Shown: in pieces, positions 8,758 to 17,281 of the stretch
Layout of the letters: each line of letters opens with the position of its first letter
Numbering within the stretch: position 1 is the first letter of the stretch
NCBI GenBank assembly: GCA_035361955.1
Contig: DAOSDC010000015.1
Span: forward strand, 1-32,801
Direction: 5' to 3'
DNA: 32,801 bases
From: UBA6120 sp035361955
GTDB taxonomy: Bacteria > Bacillota_I > Bacilli_A > RFN20 > CAG-826
Notes under the pieces: generated by a model
Databases searched by the model: none
What the model was told of the DNA's origin: nothing
What the model saw: the letters and a program-made list of their open reading frames with translations, nothing else
Position numbers and translations under genes: made by a program

Positions 8758-9688
8758 TTTTTCCTCCGGATGAAACTAATGTTAAGTCTACCTTACTACC
8801 AAAAAACTTTTCTGTTTCTAACAACCTATTTGGATCAAATCCTGCAGATGGATATAGTGTAAATTCTCCAAAGTATATATTTTCATTCGAGCAATACAAA
8901 TCAATACGTACAAAGGGGATTTTCTTCGACAATTTATTCGCAATTTCGAACATTTCATCCATTTTTTGTGGTTTTTCAATTGTAAAACCTTCGGGAGCCG
9001 CTTTTCCCATAACGTTATATCGTTTAAGCTGCCAGTTATGATCAAAGAAATAAAATTTGGTATGTCCACTCGATCTATCTAAGCAGACTAAGACGCTATC
9101 TACTATTCCACCAAAACAATAGAATTTGTAGTCAGTTAAGTAATCTTTGCTATCACTATCTGTTATATATTTTTCGCAAATAATTCTCGGCTTGACATCA
9201 CGGTATGGCCATTCTCTACCAATCCAATACCAATTCCTTTTCAACCAATTTTTCAGTTTCTTCTTCGCTTCAGTAATATCTAGTTTTGATTTATCGCGGC
9301 ATATGATGTTGAAACTCGAACCATGAGTACATTTTAACACAAACCGATTGGGTAACTCTTCCCAGGGTATATCCTCAATACTTTGATAAACACCGATTAA
9401 TGGGACCAAATGATTCTCGCCAATCGTTTCTTTGATGTACTCCCTCACTTCGTACTTATCGACTAGACGATTATACAACGGGTCGCGATTATGAATTTTT
9501 AACCATTGCAATTTTTCATTGAAAAGAACGGGATTCTTTAAGTTGAGTTTCCGTTTTACATATACTTTATATGCAATCCTTACAAATAATTTCGATGGAA
9601 GGAAATTGAGGAAACCTCGATGAGATAGAAATACAAATCTTTCCGTCCTTGATACTAATAAATTACTTATTTTCTTCAGAATACTCAT
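8732..9688 (-). CDS. TupA-like ATP-grasp ligase
   Basis: ATP-grasp protein of the TupA type, named for the teichuronopeptide gene of alkaliphilic Bacillus, in which amino acids are joined to a glucuronic acid polymer. 318 residues. Hallmarks are LKNPVLFNEKLQWLKIHNRD at 50-69, FVLKCTHGSSFN at 117-128, the DYKFYCFGG nucleotide-binding strand at 186-194 and the metal-binding GEFTLYPSAGF at 274-284. No signal peptide or membrane segment is evident, so it acts in the cytoplasm. An upstream ATG at 9739 is in frame, but I chose 9688 because an AGAAGG site lies 8 bases before it and MSILKKISNLL is a better N-terminus. It overlaps wzy by 26 bases and the ceo-like gene by 26 bases. Amide-bond formation on a uronic acid carboxylate is inferred, not proven; such proteins are sometimes labelled glycosyltransferases. 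Confidence 0.85.
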   Translation of the reverse strand: MSILKKISNLLVSRTERFVFLSHRGFLNFLPSKLFVRIAYKVYVKRKLNLKNPVLFNEKLQWLKIHNRDPLYNRLVDKYEVREYIKETIGENHLVPLIGVYQSIEDIPWEELPNRFVLKCTHGSSFNIICRDKSKLDITEAKKKLKNWLKRNWYWIGREWPYRDVKPRIICEKYITDSDSKDYLTDYKFYCFGGIVDSVLVCLDRSSGHTKFYFFDHNWQLKRYNVMGKAAPEGFTIEKPQKMDEMFEIANKLSKKIPFVRIDLYCSNENIYFGEFTLYPSAGFDPNRLLETEKFFGSKVDLTLVSSGGKNENNRLCD

Positions 9689-10925
9689 AATCAATACCTT
9701 CTTGTTGAATGTTTTTAGGGAGTGTTGTCGCAGCCGCAATGGTTGTCAGTAAAATATGGAAATATCTTGAGTAATAAGTCACTAACGAAACCTCAATGAT
9801 AATAATCGTTATCAACAAAAATAATAATAAATCTCTTAGTTTTGCATTTAAATGTGTGCTTTTTGATATAAAAAAAAAGGAAATAACATAACTCAAGTAA
9901 TAAATAAGAAAACCGACAAGCCCGGTTGAAAGTAGAACCTCAACATAATTATTATGAGAATATGTTTCAAATAAACTATATGAGGAATATATACCCCTTC
10001 CGAATAAGGGAGATTTCGAAAAATCAGTTAGACCAATTATTATCATATCGATTCTATGGGAGTCTGACAATGACCCTTCTGCTGAACTCATTAGAGATAA
10101 TATAAAGTTTAATATTCTTTTGTATATCAATGAGAAAATAGGTAATTGATTAAAAATTATAAGGGAAACGAATAGTACTAATACAAGTATAAAAATGGAT
10201 TTAAAAAGTGAGACTACATCTCGCCTTGATTGAGCGATGTATAAGGCAAAAAAAACACCCATTATTAGAATTACCAATGCCTTTTTGGAGGCAGTAAAAA
10301 AAACAATCGGAAAAGCAACCAATATAATAAAAATATATAAGATTTTAAATCGCGATTTTTTTTGTAAAAGAAAATAAAAAGAGATAAATACGCTTATGGC
10401 TGTCGACATACCAACAGTATTGACATTACCAAGAGACTCACCAATACGACCCAAAGACCCACCGCCAAGAATTTGTGCAATGAGGTCCGCCCCATACGTT
10501 AGGTAAAATAAAAAAGCTAATAATACTCCACCATGCATAAATGCCCTCATTACGAAATTTATGCGGCTTTCACTATCTAAGTAACAGTAAGCAAGTATGA
10601 CGATTACAATCAACGTAAAATACCGATATAGATGACTAAATGCCTCTGCAGGATTTGGAGTATATAAGTAAGAAACTAATAAAACAAATCCAAACATGGC
10701 CATTAAAATAATGTAATAATTAAATCTTACTTTTCGTTTCACGACCAAATAAACACCACCGCATAGAATAAAAAAGTATAATCCGTATGAAGCGAGTGAA
10801 CTTAGTGATGTATGTCCTTCAAATGCAATAAAAAAAACGATAAAAATATAAAACGAGATAGAAAATAAACGCGATACTATATCACGCTTTTCTAAGGCAT
10901 TGATTTTTAATAATACACTTTGCAT
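9663..10925 (-). CDS. O-antigen polymerase / ligase-like membrane protein (Wzy)
   Basis: Multi-spanning membrane protein of the O-antigen ligase/polymerase superfamily, predicted to polymerise flipped repeat units on the outer face of the membrane. The 420 residues show about 11-12 hydrophobic segments. The diagnostic region is near the C-terminus: DSHRIDMIIIGLTDFSKSPLFGRGIYSS followed by YSHNNYVEVLLSTGLVGFLIYY, the usual G-x-G and HN-x-Y-x-E pattern of the large extracytoplasmic loop. The start at 10925 has AAGAGGA very close to the ATG. The coding sequence is extremely AT-rich in places (the 60 bases from 10321 contain 7 G or C). Polymerase rather than ligase is inferred from its place with wzx in a Gram-positive-type cluster. 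Confidence 0.88.
   Translation of the reverse strand: MQSVLLKINALEKRDIVSRLFSISFYIFIVFFIAFEGHTSLSSLASYGLYFFILCGGVYLVVKRKVRFNYYIILMAMFGFVLLVSYLYTPNPAEAFSHLYRYFTLIVIVILAYCYLDSESRINFVMRAFMHGGVLLAFLFYLTYGADLIAQILGGGSLGRIGESLGNVNTVGMSTAISVFISFYFLLQKKSRFKILYIFIILVAFPIVFFTASKKALVILIMGVFFALYIAQSRRDVVSLFKSIFILVLVLFVSLIIFNQLPIFSLIYKRILNFILSLMSSAEGSLSDSHRIDMIIIGLTDFSKSPLFGRGIYSSYSLFETYSHNNYVEVLLSTGLVGFLIYYLSYVISFFFISKSTHLNAKLRDLLLFLLITIIIIEVSLVTYYSRYFHILLTTIAAATTLPKNIQQEGIDYEYSEENK
9697..9702 (-). promoter_or_regulatory. Ribosome binding site that fixes the tupA-like start
   Basis: AGAAGG on the minus strand, 8 bases before the ATG at 9688 and inside the last codons of wzy. The in-frame ATG at 9739 has no comparable site, so 9688 is the better start. 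Confidence 0.65.
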
Positions 10926-10941
10926 TTCCTCTTACAACCAC

Positions 10942-12015
10942 TTATGAATGTATCATAAAATCCTTTAAAGTTCTTTCCCATATAGCAAATATCTTATCGA
11001 GTGATAGAGTATCATTGATACTAAAAGCCATCTTTCCAAGTTTATCACGATAATCGGAGTTATTCATGAGTAACATGATGGCATCTTTTAACTTGGAATT
11101 ATCTTTAACAGTGACTAGCAAGCCATTTTCATTATTCTTAATGAGACTTCTTGCTCCACCACCAGAACAATCTGTTGAAATACATGGTAATCCAAAAGAC
11201 ATAGCTTCAATTAGTGCGTTAGGCATACCCTCGAAATTTGAAGTTAATACAAAAATGGCAGTCTCATTAAAGACCTCTTGTATTGAATGATATGACCCAC
11301 ATAGGAAAATTTTATCTTTCATTCCTAATGCATCTATAAGTGTCTGGTACTTTGATTTATCGGGTCCGTCTCCGTAAATCTTCAATATGTAATCATCATT
11401 GTTTGAGATGTCGGCAAAGGTCTTAATCAACATAGATTGGTTTTTTTGAAAATCATCTAACCGCGCAACATGTGCAATCACCTTGTTTTTCGATGTATCA
11501 ATTGGCTGTGCTATACGATTTGTGACCGGATTGGGTATAATTTTGGATCTACGCTGAATTTTTCTTGGAAAATAGGATTTAATCTCTTCGGTTTGAAAAA
11601 TATAATGGTCAGCTAGTGGATAAAGAATGCGCCGTAGCAATTTTCCCACTTTCGTCCGCGGGTCATGTTTTGGATCATTTCGTTCACATAAGATGAGTTT
11701 AACTCTTGATAATAAAAGTGCAAAAATTGTATTAATATTACTTACATTACCAAAAGATACTACGACATCTGGCATAACATCTTTTACAATGCGTCTAATC
11801 TTATCGGTTCGTCTAATTATTCGGAGTAACCTGTTGCCAGAACCATAAGCCCCATGATGAAATCGAGTCGAACCCATGTGAATAAGTACTTCTTTCTGCT
11901 CAAGCAATATAACATGCATCTCATGCCCGTTATGATCGAATCTATCGATAAGATTCGATAAAACTTTTTCAGCACCGCTGAAACTAAGTGAACCAATAAC
12001 AAAACAGATCTTCAT
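10942..12015 (-). CDS. Glycosyltransferase family 4 (GT-B fold)
   Basis: Retaining glycosyltransferase with a GT-B fold, adding one sugar of the repeat unit on the cytoplasmic face. 357 residues. The N-terminal acceptor half opens MKICFVIGSLSFSGAEKVLSNL with the Gly-rich loop. The C-terminal donor half contains HVARLDDFQKNQSMLI, LKIYGDGPDKSKY and the E-x7-E motif in FEGMPNALIEAMSFGLPCISTD. It follows the next upstream glycosyltransferase by 48 bases, has no strong Shine-Dalgarno and is followed by wzy after 16 bases. The donor sugar cannot be deduced; GalNAc/GlcNAc-type transferases of this layout are common in capsule clusters. Confidence 0.92.
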   Translation of the reverse strand: MKICFVIGSLSFSGAEKVLSNLIDRFDHNGHEMHVILLEQKEVLIHMGSTRFHHGAYGSGNRLLRIIRRTDKIRRIVKDVMPDVVVSFGNVSNINTIFALLLSRVKLILCERNDPKHDPRTKVGKLLRRILYPLADHYIFQTEEIKSYFPRKIQRRSKIIPNPVTNRIAQPIDTSKNKVIAHVARLDDFQKNQSMLIKTFADISNNDDYILKIYGDGPDKSKYQTLIDALGMKDKIFLCGSYHSIQEVFNETAIFVLTSNFEGMPNALIEAMSFGLPCISTDCSGGGARSLIKNNENGLLVTVKDNSKLKDAIMLLMNNSDYRDKLGKMAFSINDTLSLDKIFAIWERTLKDFMIHS

Positions 12016-12063
12016 GATTTGACGGTATCCAATGCTGATTTTCTATCAATCGTGAACTTCATG

Positions 12064-13314
12064 TTAAATCGTGTGATCACTTTCAAGAAAATCAATGATT
12101 TTTCGTGTTTGTATAATATTGCTCTTATTATGTAAAACATAGTTTCTTGATTGGTGACCAATGCTTCGCCTTTGCTCGTCACTTAATGATAAAACATCAA
12201 CAATCGTCTTTGCTAAAGCCTCAGTTGAATCGTCAGGAACGTAAATAAGATACTTGTCATATTCTTTTGGAATTCCATCAAGCTTATAGGCAATTACTGG
12301 ATTTCCTGAAATCATATACTCTAAAACCTTTGAAGGGAAGGAATACTTTGTATACTCTCCAACGTTTTTTCTCGGATTAACCAACGCAAAAGCATTTCTT
12401 TGTAGCTCAATTATTTCTTTGCTTTGCACTAAACCAAGGTATTTTATTCTTGAATCGGTTTTCATAGCATTTATTATGTATGGTTCACTATTTCCTCGGC
12501 CACAAATGCACAATTCAAAATCATCATTAGGAATAAACTTCATAGCGTCGATTAAATCGATGATGCCATAATTGGTTGCTAATGTCCCTGTGTATAATAT
12601 GTATTTCTTTGAAGGGATACTGGGTTTATTGGTGGAATTATTAACACTCGAGTTATCTACCATGCCTTCGATAACTTGATATTTAGTAGGAGAAATCTTT
12701 AGATACTCTCCCATTGGATTAGTGAGTAATATAAATTTATCAACATGCTTTAATAGTTGTTTCGAAAAGCACCATTCTATTGCTTTGAAGAATGTGTAAA
12801 TGAATCGTTTTGATATGGTCACGCTCATATATTTCGGTAAGTCAGGAACCATGAAACAAACCGTAAGATCTGGGGATAATTTCTTAGCATATCTAGCGGC
12901 GATTAAAAAAGGTAGATACAACGAGTAAACGAATAGAATCTTCTTTTTGTCATTACTATCCTGTGGTTGTTTTAACCATTGCTTCAAACTTTTCTTCGCA
13001 TTATTTGCAATACTAAAATGTTTAATGATTGATATATTATTAAATCTTAGTCCCACATCATTGGTCCCTGGTTTGTGATTCCACGCAAATTGTTCAATCA
13101 CACGCATTTTGTACCTTTTTGGATATGAACCAATAAATACACTGGTGAATATCTTAACTGGTGTTAGGAGGTTCGCATCAAATCCATCAATAAGCATCCA
13201 TTGTAAATTGTTAGCTGCGCTCTGGACGATACCAATACTATTAGCCAAAATGGATTCTTCTTGATCCTTTGGGAAAACTCCTCCTAAAAAGCAAATATCT
13301 AAATTCTTACTCAC
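12064..13314 (-). CDS. Glycosyltransferase, GT4-like
   Basis: Predicted GT-B glycosyltransferase of 416 residues, a type often seen in Bacillota exopolysaccharide clusters. The C-terminal donor domain shows KKYILYTGTLATNYGIIDLIDAMK, ELCICGRGNSEPYI and the acidic pair region YTKYSFPSKVLEYMISGNPVIAY, where a K-x-x-E-Y-M arrangement replaces the classic E-x7-E. The start is a GTG at 13314, supported by GAGGG eight bases upstream. It is preceded by a 165-base gap, one of only two sizeable gaps inside the cluster, which may hold an internal promoter. Donor and acceptor sugars are unknown. Confidence 0.88.
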   Translation of the reverse strand: MSKNLDICFLGGVFPKDQEESILANSIGIVQSAANNLQWMLIDGFDANLLTPVKIFTSVFIGSYPKRYKMRVIEQFAWNHKPGTNDVGLRFNNISIIKHFSIANNAKKSLKQWLKQPQDSNDKKKILFVYSLYLPFLIAARYAKKLSPDLTVCFMVPDLPKYMSVTISKRFIYTFFKAIEWCFSKQLLKHVDKFILLTNPMGEYLKISPTKYQVIEGMVDNSSVNNSTNKPSIPSKKYILYTGTLATNYGIIDLIDAMKFIPNDDFELCICGRGNSEPYIINAMKTDSRIKYLGLVQSKEIIELQRNAFALVNPRKNVGEYTKYSFPSKVLEYMISGNPVIAYKLDGIPKEYDKYLIYVPDDSTEALAKTIVDVLSLSDEQRRSIGHQSRNYVLHNKSNIIQTRKIIDFLESDHTI

Positions 13315-13362
13315 TAATTATTCCCTCAAATACTAACTAGGCCAACTAGCTAATAACCTTAT

Positions 13363-13371
13363 TTTATAACA
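13363..13371 (-). promoter_or_regulatory. Candidate extended -10 promoter inside the polysaccharide cluster
   Basis: Reads TGTTATAAA on the minus strand, matching the extended -10 pattern TGn-TATAAT at all but one base, about 50 bases before the GTG at 13314. No good -35 is present. The 165-base gap 13315-13479 around it holds no gene and is AT-rich, so the match could arise by chance. Confidence 0.3.
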
Positions 13372-13479
13372 GCATTGATCACATATCTATTAACGATTGA
13401 GTTATTAATTCAATTATTCTTAACACTATAAGATCTAGAAGGATAATCAATTTCTTTTATATGTATACTTTTCCAAAAG

Positions 13480-14697
13480 TTATATCTGTTTCGATTTAAA
13501 TTCACCTATGTGGTTATGTAAATACTTGACAGACTTCTCGATGGTGAAATGTTGCAAGAAATATCTGTATCCCCTTTGTCCTTGGTCTTTCCTTCTTTCC
13601 GATGAATTTGTTAATTCTATTACTTTTTCAATCATATTAGATGGATCTTCCGAGGAGCACCAAACACCAATGTCCTCCTCGATGATTAACTTCCGCAAAT
13701 CAGTGGATGTGTCAGTTGCTGCTAATATAGGCTTTGAATATTCCATATAGGATAAAATTCTAGAAGGATAGTTTGGAATAGTAAAACGATAATCTAATGT
13801 TACGACACCAACATCAATTAGCGATAATAGAATTTCGAACTCATCACGCTTAATTTCATCAAAAGTTACACAATTTCTCAAATCATTATCCTTTATAAGT
13901 CTGTCGAGAGTGTTTCTTTCAGTTCCGCGACCAACAATGACAAAAAACGCATCATTAAACCCTTTGAGTCCAAGTAACACATCGAAGATTAATTTTGGGT
14001 TTTGTGGCTTCCCAAGATTTCCTCCAATCATAAAGACACATTTATTAACTGGTATACCATATCTGAGCATTATTTCGTTTGTAGGAATAGTTGTACTACT
14101 TATTTTGTGAGATTTGGTATTTGGGAAATATTTTACTTTAGCTGGGTCGATATTATTGTGCTTGATAATAAAATCAATGTTGCCTTGGGACATGCATCCA
14201 ATGATATCTGCCACTTTATAAAGTTTATTTTCTGTATGCTTAAAATATTTATAAATGAGAGAATTTTTCCTCATAATGTTCAAATCAACGGCATTCTGAG
14301 GAAAAATATCTTTCAATATTAAATAGGCTATACAATTCTTTATCTTTTTGATCCATTGAATTACGCTATATTGAGTCGTTGGAGGAGATTCAAATAATAA
14401 AATATCAAAGTCGTAACTTTTAATTATTTTTGATAGACAACGTTTCAATAAAAAGGGTTGTAGTAATGCAGCAATGCCTTTCTTCATGAATCCAACGTTA
14501 TAATATAAAGGCACACCGCAACGAATAACTTGAACGCCATTTTCTGTGGTTCTTATACGTTGACTTATATTTACTTTTTGATCAGGAACAATTACTAGCA
14601 CATCTTCTGTTCTCGATAATTCTTGTGCTAGATCCGTGTATATAGTCGCACCTTTATCAGGCGGTGGGAAAGCAGTGGAGATATATAGGAATTTCAT
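13480..14697 (-). CDS. WbuB-like glycosyltransferase family 4
   Basis: GT-B glycosyltransferase of 405 residues resembling WbuB/fucosamine-type transferases. N-terminal features are MKFLYISTAFPPPDKGATIY, DILLFESPPTTQYSVI and YLILKDIFPQNAVDLNIM, the last a hallmark of this subgroup. The donor domain carries CVFMIGGNLGKPQNPKLI, FVIVGRGTERNTL and the loop NYPSRILSYMEYSKPILAATD. It starts 2 bases after the acetyltransferase stop with no Shine-Dalgarno of its own, so translation is likely coupled. WbuB-like enzymes often add an N-acetylated deoxy-amino sugar, which would fit the aminotransferase and acetyltransferase upstream; this is an inference. Confidence 0.9.
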   Translation of the reverse strand: MKFLYISTAFPPPDKGATIYTDLAQELSRTEDVLVIVPDQKVNISQRIRTTENGVQVIRCGVPLYYNVGFMKKGIAALLQPFLLKRCLSKIIKSYDFDILLFESPPTTQYSVIQWIKKIKNCIAYLILKDIFPQNAVDLNIMRKNSLIYKYFKHTENKLYKVADIIGCMSQGNIDFIIKHNNIDPAKVKYFPNTKSHKISSTTIPTNEIMLRYGIPVNKCVFMIGGNLGKPQNPKLIFDVLLGLKGFNDAFFVIVGRGTERNTLDRLIKDNDLRNCVTFDEIKRDEFEILLSLIDVGVVTLDYRFTIPNYPSRILSYMEYSKPILAATDTSTDLRKLIIEEDIGVWCSSEDPSNMIEKVIELTNSSERRKDQGQRGYRYFLQHFTIEKSVKYLHNHIGEFKSKQI

Positions 14698-14699
14698 TA

Positions 14700-15425
14700 C
14701 TAATCACGCCACCAATGATAAACATCAATCGTCTCAGTGATACTAAAACCTTTTTTGACATAAAAGTTCATTGCCTCAATGTTCGATATTTGAGTGCCCA
14801 CTTTAATGGTCAAAATATTTATGAGCAAACATACATTTTCTAGATGTTGTAACATCAAACTACCATAATGCTTGTTTAAAAATAAGGGATGGATAGAGAT
14901 TAATTCTATATTTAAGAAATCTTTTTGTATTGAATATAGTAGAAATCCAACAATCTGATTCAACAGACGCAGTATGATTAAGTGTTTGTTATCATAATTT
15001 TTCGCGTTATGAACCCAATCTTTGTATATCTCTTTACCACCGTAGTCATGCATTTTTCTGTCTTTAAAGAATCGTGAGTGTCTAAAATCTAACAACTCGG
15101 TTAAGTCTTCGTTAAAATCATTTGGTGTAGATTCTTCTATTGACAAATTACTATCAGCGATTGACACAGATAACCTCTGACTAATCCGTTTGGCAAAAGT
15201 GACGTTGGTATCATACAAAATTGCATTAGTATTTTCAGCGATCAACTTGGAGTTGGAACGAAAATCAGTCGAGTTTTTAATTACGACTAAATCTTTTCCA
15301 AGAATTTGTTGCTCAATCTGTCCCCATAATTCATCATTGATTTCGTCAATAAATATTATCTCCGAAGCATTTATACCAAATTTTCTTGATTCCCAATTAA
15401 GAGAATTAATCATACATGCATTCAT
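14700..15425 (-). CDS. WecD-like GNAT N-acetyltransferase
   Basis: GNAT-fold acyltransferase resembling WecD (RffC), which N-acetylates a 4-amino-4,6-dideoxy sugar nucleotide with acetyl-CoA. From the ATG at 15425 it has 241 residues. The N-terminal half carries SLNWESRKFGINASEI, matching the family's L-x-W-D-S-x-F-F-G motif, and the C-terminal GNAT half ends TQISNIEAMNFYVKKGFSITETIDVYHWW, the usual acetyl-CoA domain finish. An in-frame ATG at 15446 would overlap the sugar transferase by 17 bases; I prefer 15425 because AAAAGGA lies 11 bases upstream, though this is not decisive. Together with the aminotransferase and PglC-like transferase it points to an acetamido-deoxy sugar. Confidence 0.82.
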   Translation of the reverse strand: MNACMINSLNWESRKFGINASEIIFIDEINDELWGQIEQQILGKDLVVIKNSTDFRSNSKLIAENTNAILYDTNVTFAKRISQRLSVSIADSNLSIEESTPNDFNEDLTELLDFRHSRFFKDRKMHDYGGKEIYKDWVHNAKNYDNKHLIILRLLNQIVGFLLYSIQKDFLNIELISIHPLFLNKHYGSLMLQHLENVCLLINILTIKVGTQISNIEAMNFYVKKGFSITETIDVYHWWRD

Positions 15426-15429
15426 GAAA

Positions 15430-16050
15430 CTAATTTTCCTTTTCATTTTTAGAATTGTCTGAATACACGTTTTTACGAAGCAAAACTATTTGGATGGTCT
15501 TTAAGAAAATGGAACAATCTAATTTGAACGAAATATTGTCAGCATAATATACGTCATTATCAAGACGACATTTCCATTCAATCGAATTTCGAAAGTATGC
15601 TTGGTTATAGCCAGTTATGCCAGGACGAACAATAAGTTTTCTTTTATGCATTTCTTCATAGGTATTTAAATGTTCAGGGAGGTCTGGGCGTGGACCTATA
15701 AAACTCATGTCCCCTATGAAGACATTAATGATTTGGGGGAGTTCATCAAGGCTTGTTGATCGTAAAAACCGCCCAATTCTTGTGACACGCGGATCGTTTT
15801 TAGAATTAAAAGTAGATCCATCGCTATTTCTAATATCTACTGCATCTTTCGTCATTGATCTGAATTTATACATCCAAAAAATTTTACCATTCCTACCTAG
15901 TCTTTCACTTTTATAAAATATTGGACTACCATCGCTCAACAAAATAATTGGTGCTAGAAATATGAATAAAATAAAGGTAAAAGGGAACAGAACTAGTGCA
16001 AATATTAAGTCAAGAGCTCTTTTGAAAAATGATTTATAGAATATTTTCAT
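15430..16050 (-). CDS. Monotopic phosphoglycosyl transferase (PglC-like initiating sugar transferase)
   Basis: Bacterial sugar transferase that moves a sugar-1-phosphate from a UDP-sugar to undecaprenyl phosphate, starting repeat-unit assembly. From the ATG at 16050 it has 206 residues, the length of the minimal PglC-type enzyme without an extra N-terminal domain. One re-entrant hydrophobic helix lies at about 12-38, followed by the family motifs YKSERLGRNGKIFWMYKFRSM, the catalytic Asp102-Glu103 in STSLDELPQIINVF, GDMSFIGPRP and RPGITGYNQ. A longer frame opens at 16116, but MKIFYKSFFKRALDLIFAL is the typical N-terminus. It overlaps the aminotransferase by 17 bases. The size and neighbours favour a diacetamido or similar amino sugar as substrate. 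Confidence 0.92.
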   Translation of the reverse strand: MKIFYKSFFKRALDLIFALVLFPFTFILFIFLAPIILLSDGSPIFYKSERLGRNGKIFWMYKFRSMTKDAVDIRNSDGSTFNSKNDPRVTRIGRFLRSTSLDELPQIINVFIGDMSFIGPRPDLPEHLNTYEEMHKRKLIVRPGITGYNQAYFRNSIEWKCRLDNDVYYADNISFKLDCSIFLKTIQIVLLRKNVYSDNSKNEKEN

Positions 16051-17278
16051 ATTTTTGTTGTTCGAACCCCAAATCTTTAAGAATCCGGAGCAGTGCTGAG
16101 CATACATAACCAACATCGTCGTTACTCATTAAAGAGTGTAGCGGTAATGTAATTTCATTTTTATATGCATCAAATGAATTAGGATAATCTTTGATTGAGA
16201 AACCCAGATTCTTATAAGCAGTGTGCATGGGCAGTGGCTTATAATGAACGTTCGTTGAAATGCCGACTTTCGATAACTCATCGATGATATGATTTCGTTT
16301 ATGCTCGTCAACATTCTTAATATTCATTAACATAAGATGACCAGAACTTACGAAATTATCGCCTTTGTGAGCTATCAACTTTATGGATGGATGTTTCAAT
16401 TGCCTAACATACTCATCAATTAAGGAAAACCTTCTTTCAAGTAGCAACGGATATCTTTGTAGTTGAATTAGACCCAACGAGGCGATAATATCTGTCATGT
16501 TACATTTGTACCCAAGCGTGATAATATCGTACTCCCAAGCTCCAATACGACTCTTTGATAACGCATCCTTTGACTGTCCGTGAAGACTCATTAACATAAA
16601 TTCTTTATATAATCCATCATCGGTTAGACCTAGGTCATGAGTCCAAACTACTGCCCCACCTTCAGCTGTTGTAAGATTTTTAACTGCATGGAAAGAGAAA
16701 CAGGTTATGTCTGCATGAAGGCCTACTGTTTTATTGTTTCTAGTTGCCCCAAATGAATGGGCAGCATCGGCCATAACTAGAATTCTTCCTAGAGATGCTT
16801 GCCTGTCATTCGTGGGTTTAAAAAGGCTTTGTTTTGTTTGTACTATTTTATATATCTTTTCATATTCACAAATGACACCAGCAATGTCGACTGGGATAAT
16901 AACTTTTGTTTTCGATGTTATTTTTTCTGCCAACTGGTTATAATCCATTTCAAACGATCCTGGAGCAATGTCAACTAAAACAATCGAGGCTCCAACGTGA
17001 TGAATTATTGATGCTGATGCAGAATATGTATACGCAGAAGTAATAACCTCATCACCCGGTCCGACACCGAATATAAGGAGTGACAACTCCATAGCTGCAG
17101 TCGCCGAGTTTAGACAAACGGCACGTTTTACTCCAACATATTGAGCAAGTTGTTGCTCAAACTTCTTAGTTTTGGGGCCCGTTGTAATCCAACCAGATTT
17201 TAATGTGTCGATAACTTCATCGATCTCTAACGATGTTATGTCAGGAGGTGAAAATGGGATTGTACGATTATTTTCCAT
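16034..17278 (-). CDS. DegT/DnrJ/EryC1/StrS-family sugar aminotransferase
   Basis: PLP-dependent aminotransferase that converts a keto-deoxy nucleotide sugar to the amino sugar, usually with glutamate as donor. 414 residues. Visible are the N-terminal SPPDITSLEIDEVIDTLKSGWITTGPK, AVCLNSATAAMELSL, Asp171 in MADAAHSFGA that contacts the PLP ring nitrogen, and Lys200 in SFHAVKNLTTAEGG that forms the Schiff base. The insertion around 140-165 (KIVQTKQSLFKPTNDRQAS) is slightly longer than in ArnB/PglE. A GGAGG site inside the end of the epimerase gene supports the ATG at 17278. The 4,6-dehydratase that would normally supply its substrate is not in the window. Confidence 0.92.
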   Translation of the reverse strand: MENNRTIPFSPPDITSLEIDEVIDTLKSGWITTGPKTKKFEQQLAQYVGVKRAVCLNSATAAMELSLLIFGVGPGDEVITSAYTYSASASIIHHVGASIVLVDIAPGSFEMDYNQLAEKITSKTKVIIPVDIAGVICEYEKIYKIVQTKQSLFKPTNDRQASLGRILVMADAAHSFGATRNNKTVGLHADITCFSFHAVKNLTTAEGGAVVWTHDLGLTDDGLYKEFMLMSLHGQSKDALSKSRIGAWEYDIITLGYKCNMTDIIASLGLIQLQRYPLLLERRFSLIDEYVRQLKHPSIKLIAHKGDNFVSSGHLMLMNIKNVDEHKRNHIIDELSKVGISTNVHYKPLPMHTAYKNLGFSIKDYPNSFDAYKNEITLPLHSLMSNDDVGYVCSALLRILKDLGFEQQKYENIL

Positions 17279-17281
17279 GTT

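Noticed and set aside
9689..9739. Longer N-terminus of the TupA-like protein
   Set aside because: The added 17 residues overlap wzy coding sequence and lack a ribosome binding site, whereas AGAAGG precedes the ATG at 9688.
16050..16116. Longer N-terminus of the PglC-like transferase
   Set aside because: The extra 22 residues are encoded within the aminotransferase end and do not resemble the family N-terminus; the ATG at 16050 fits better.
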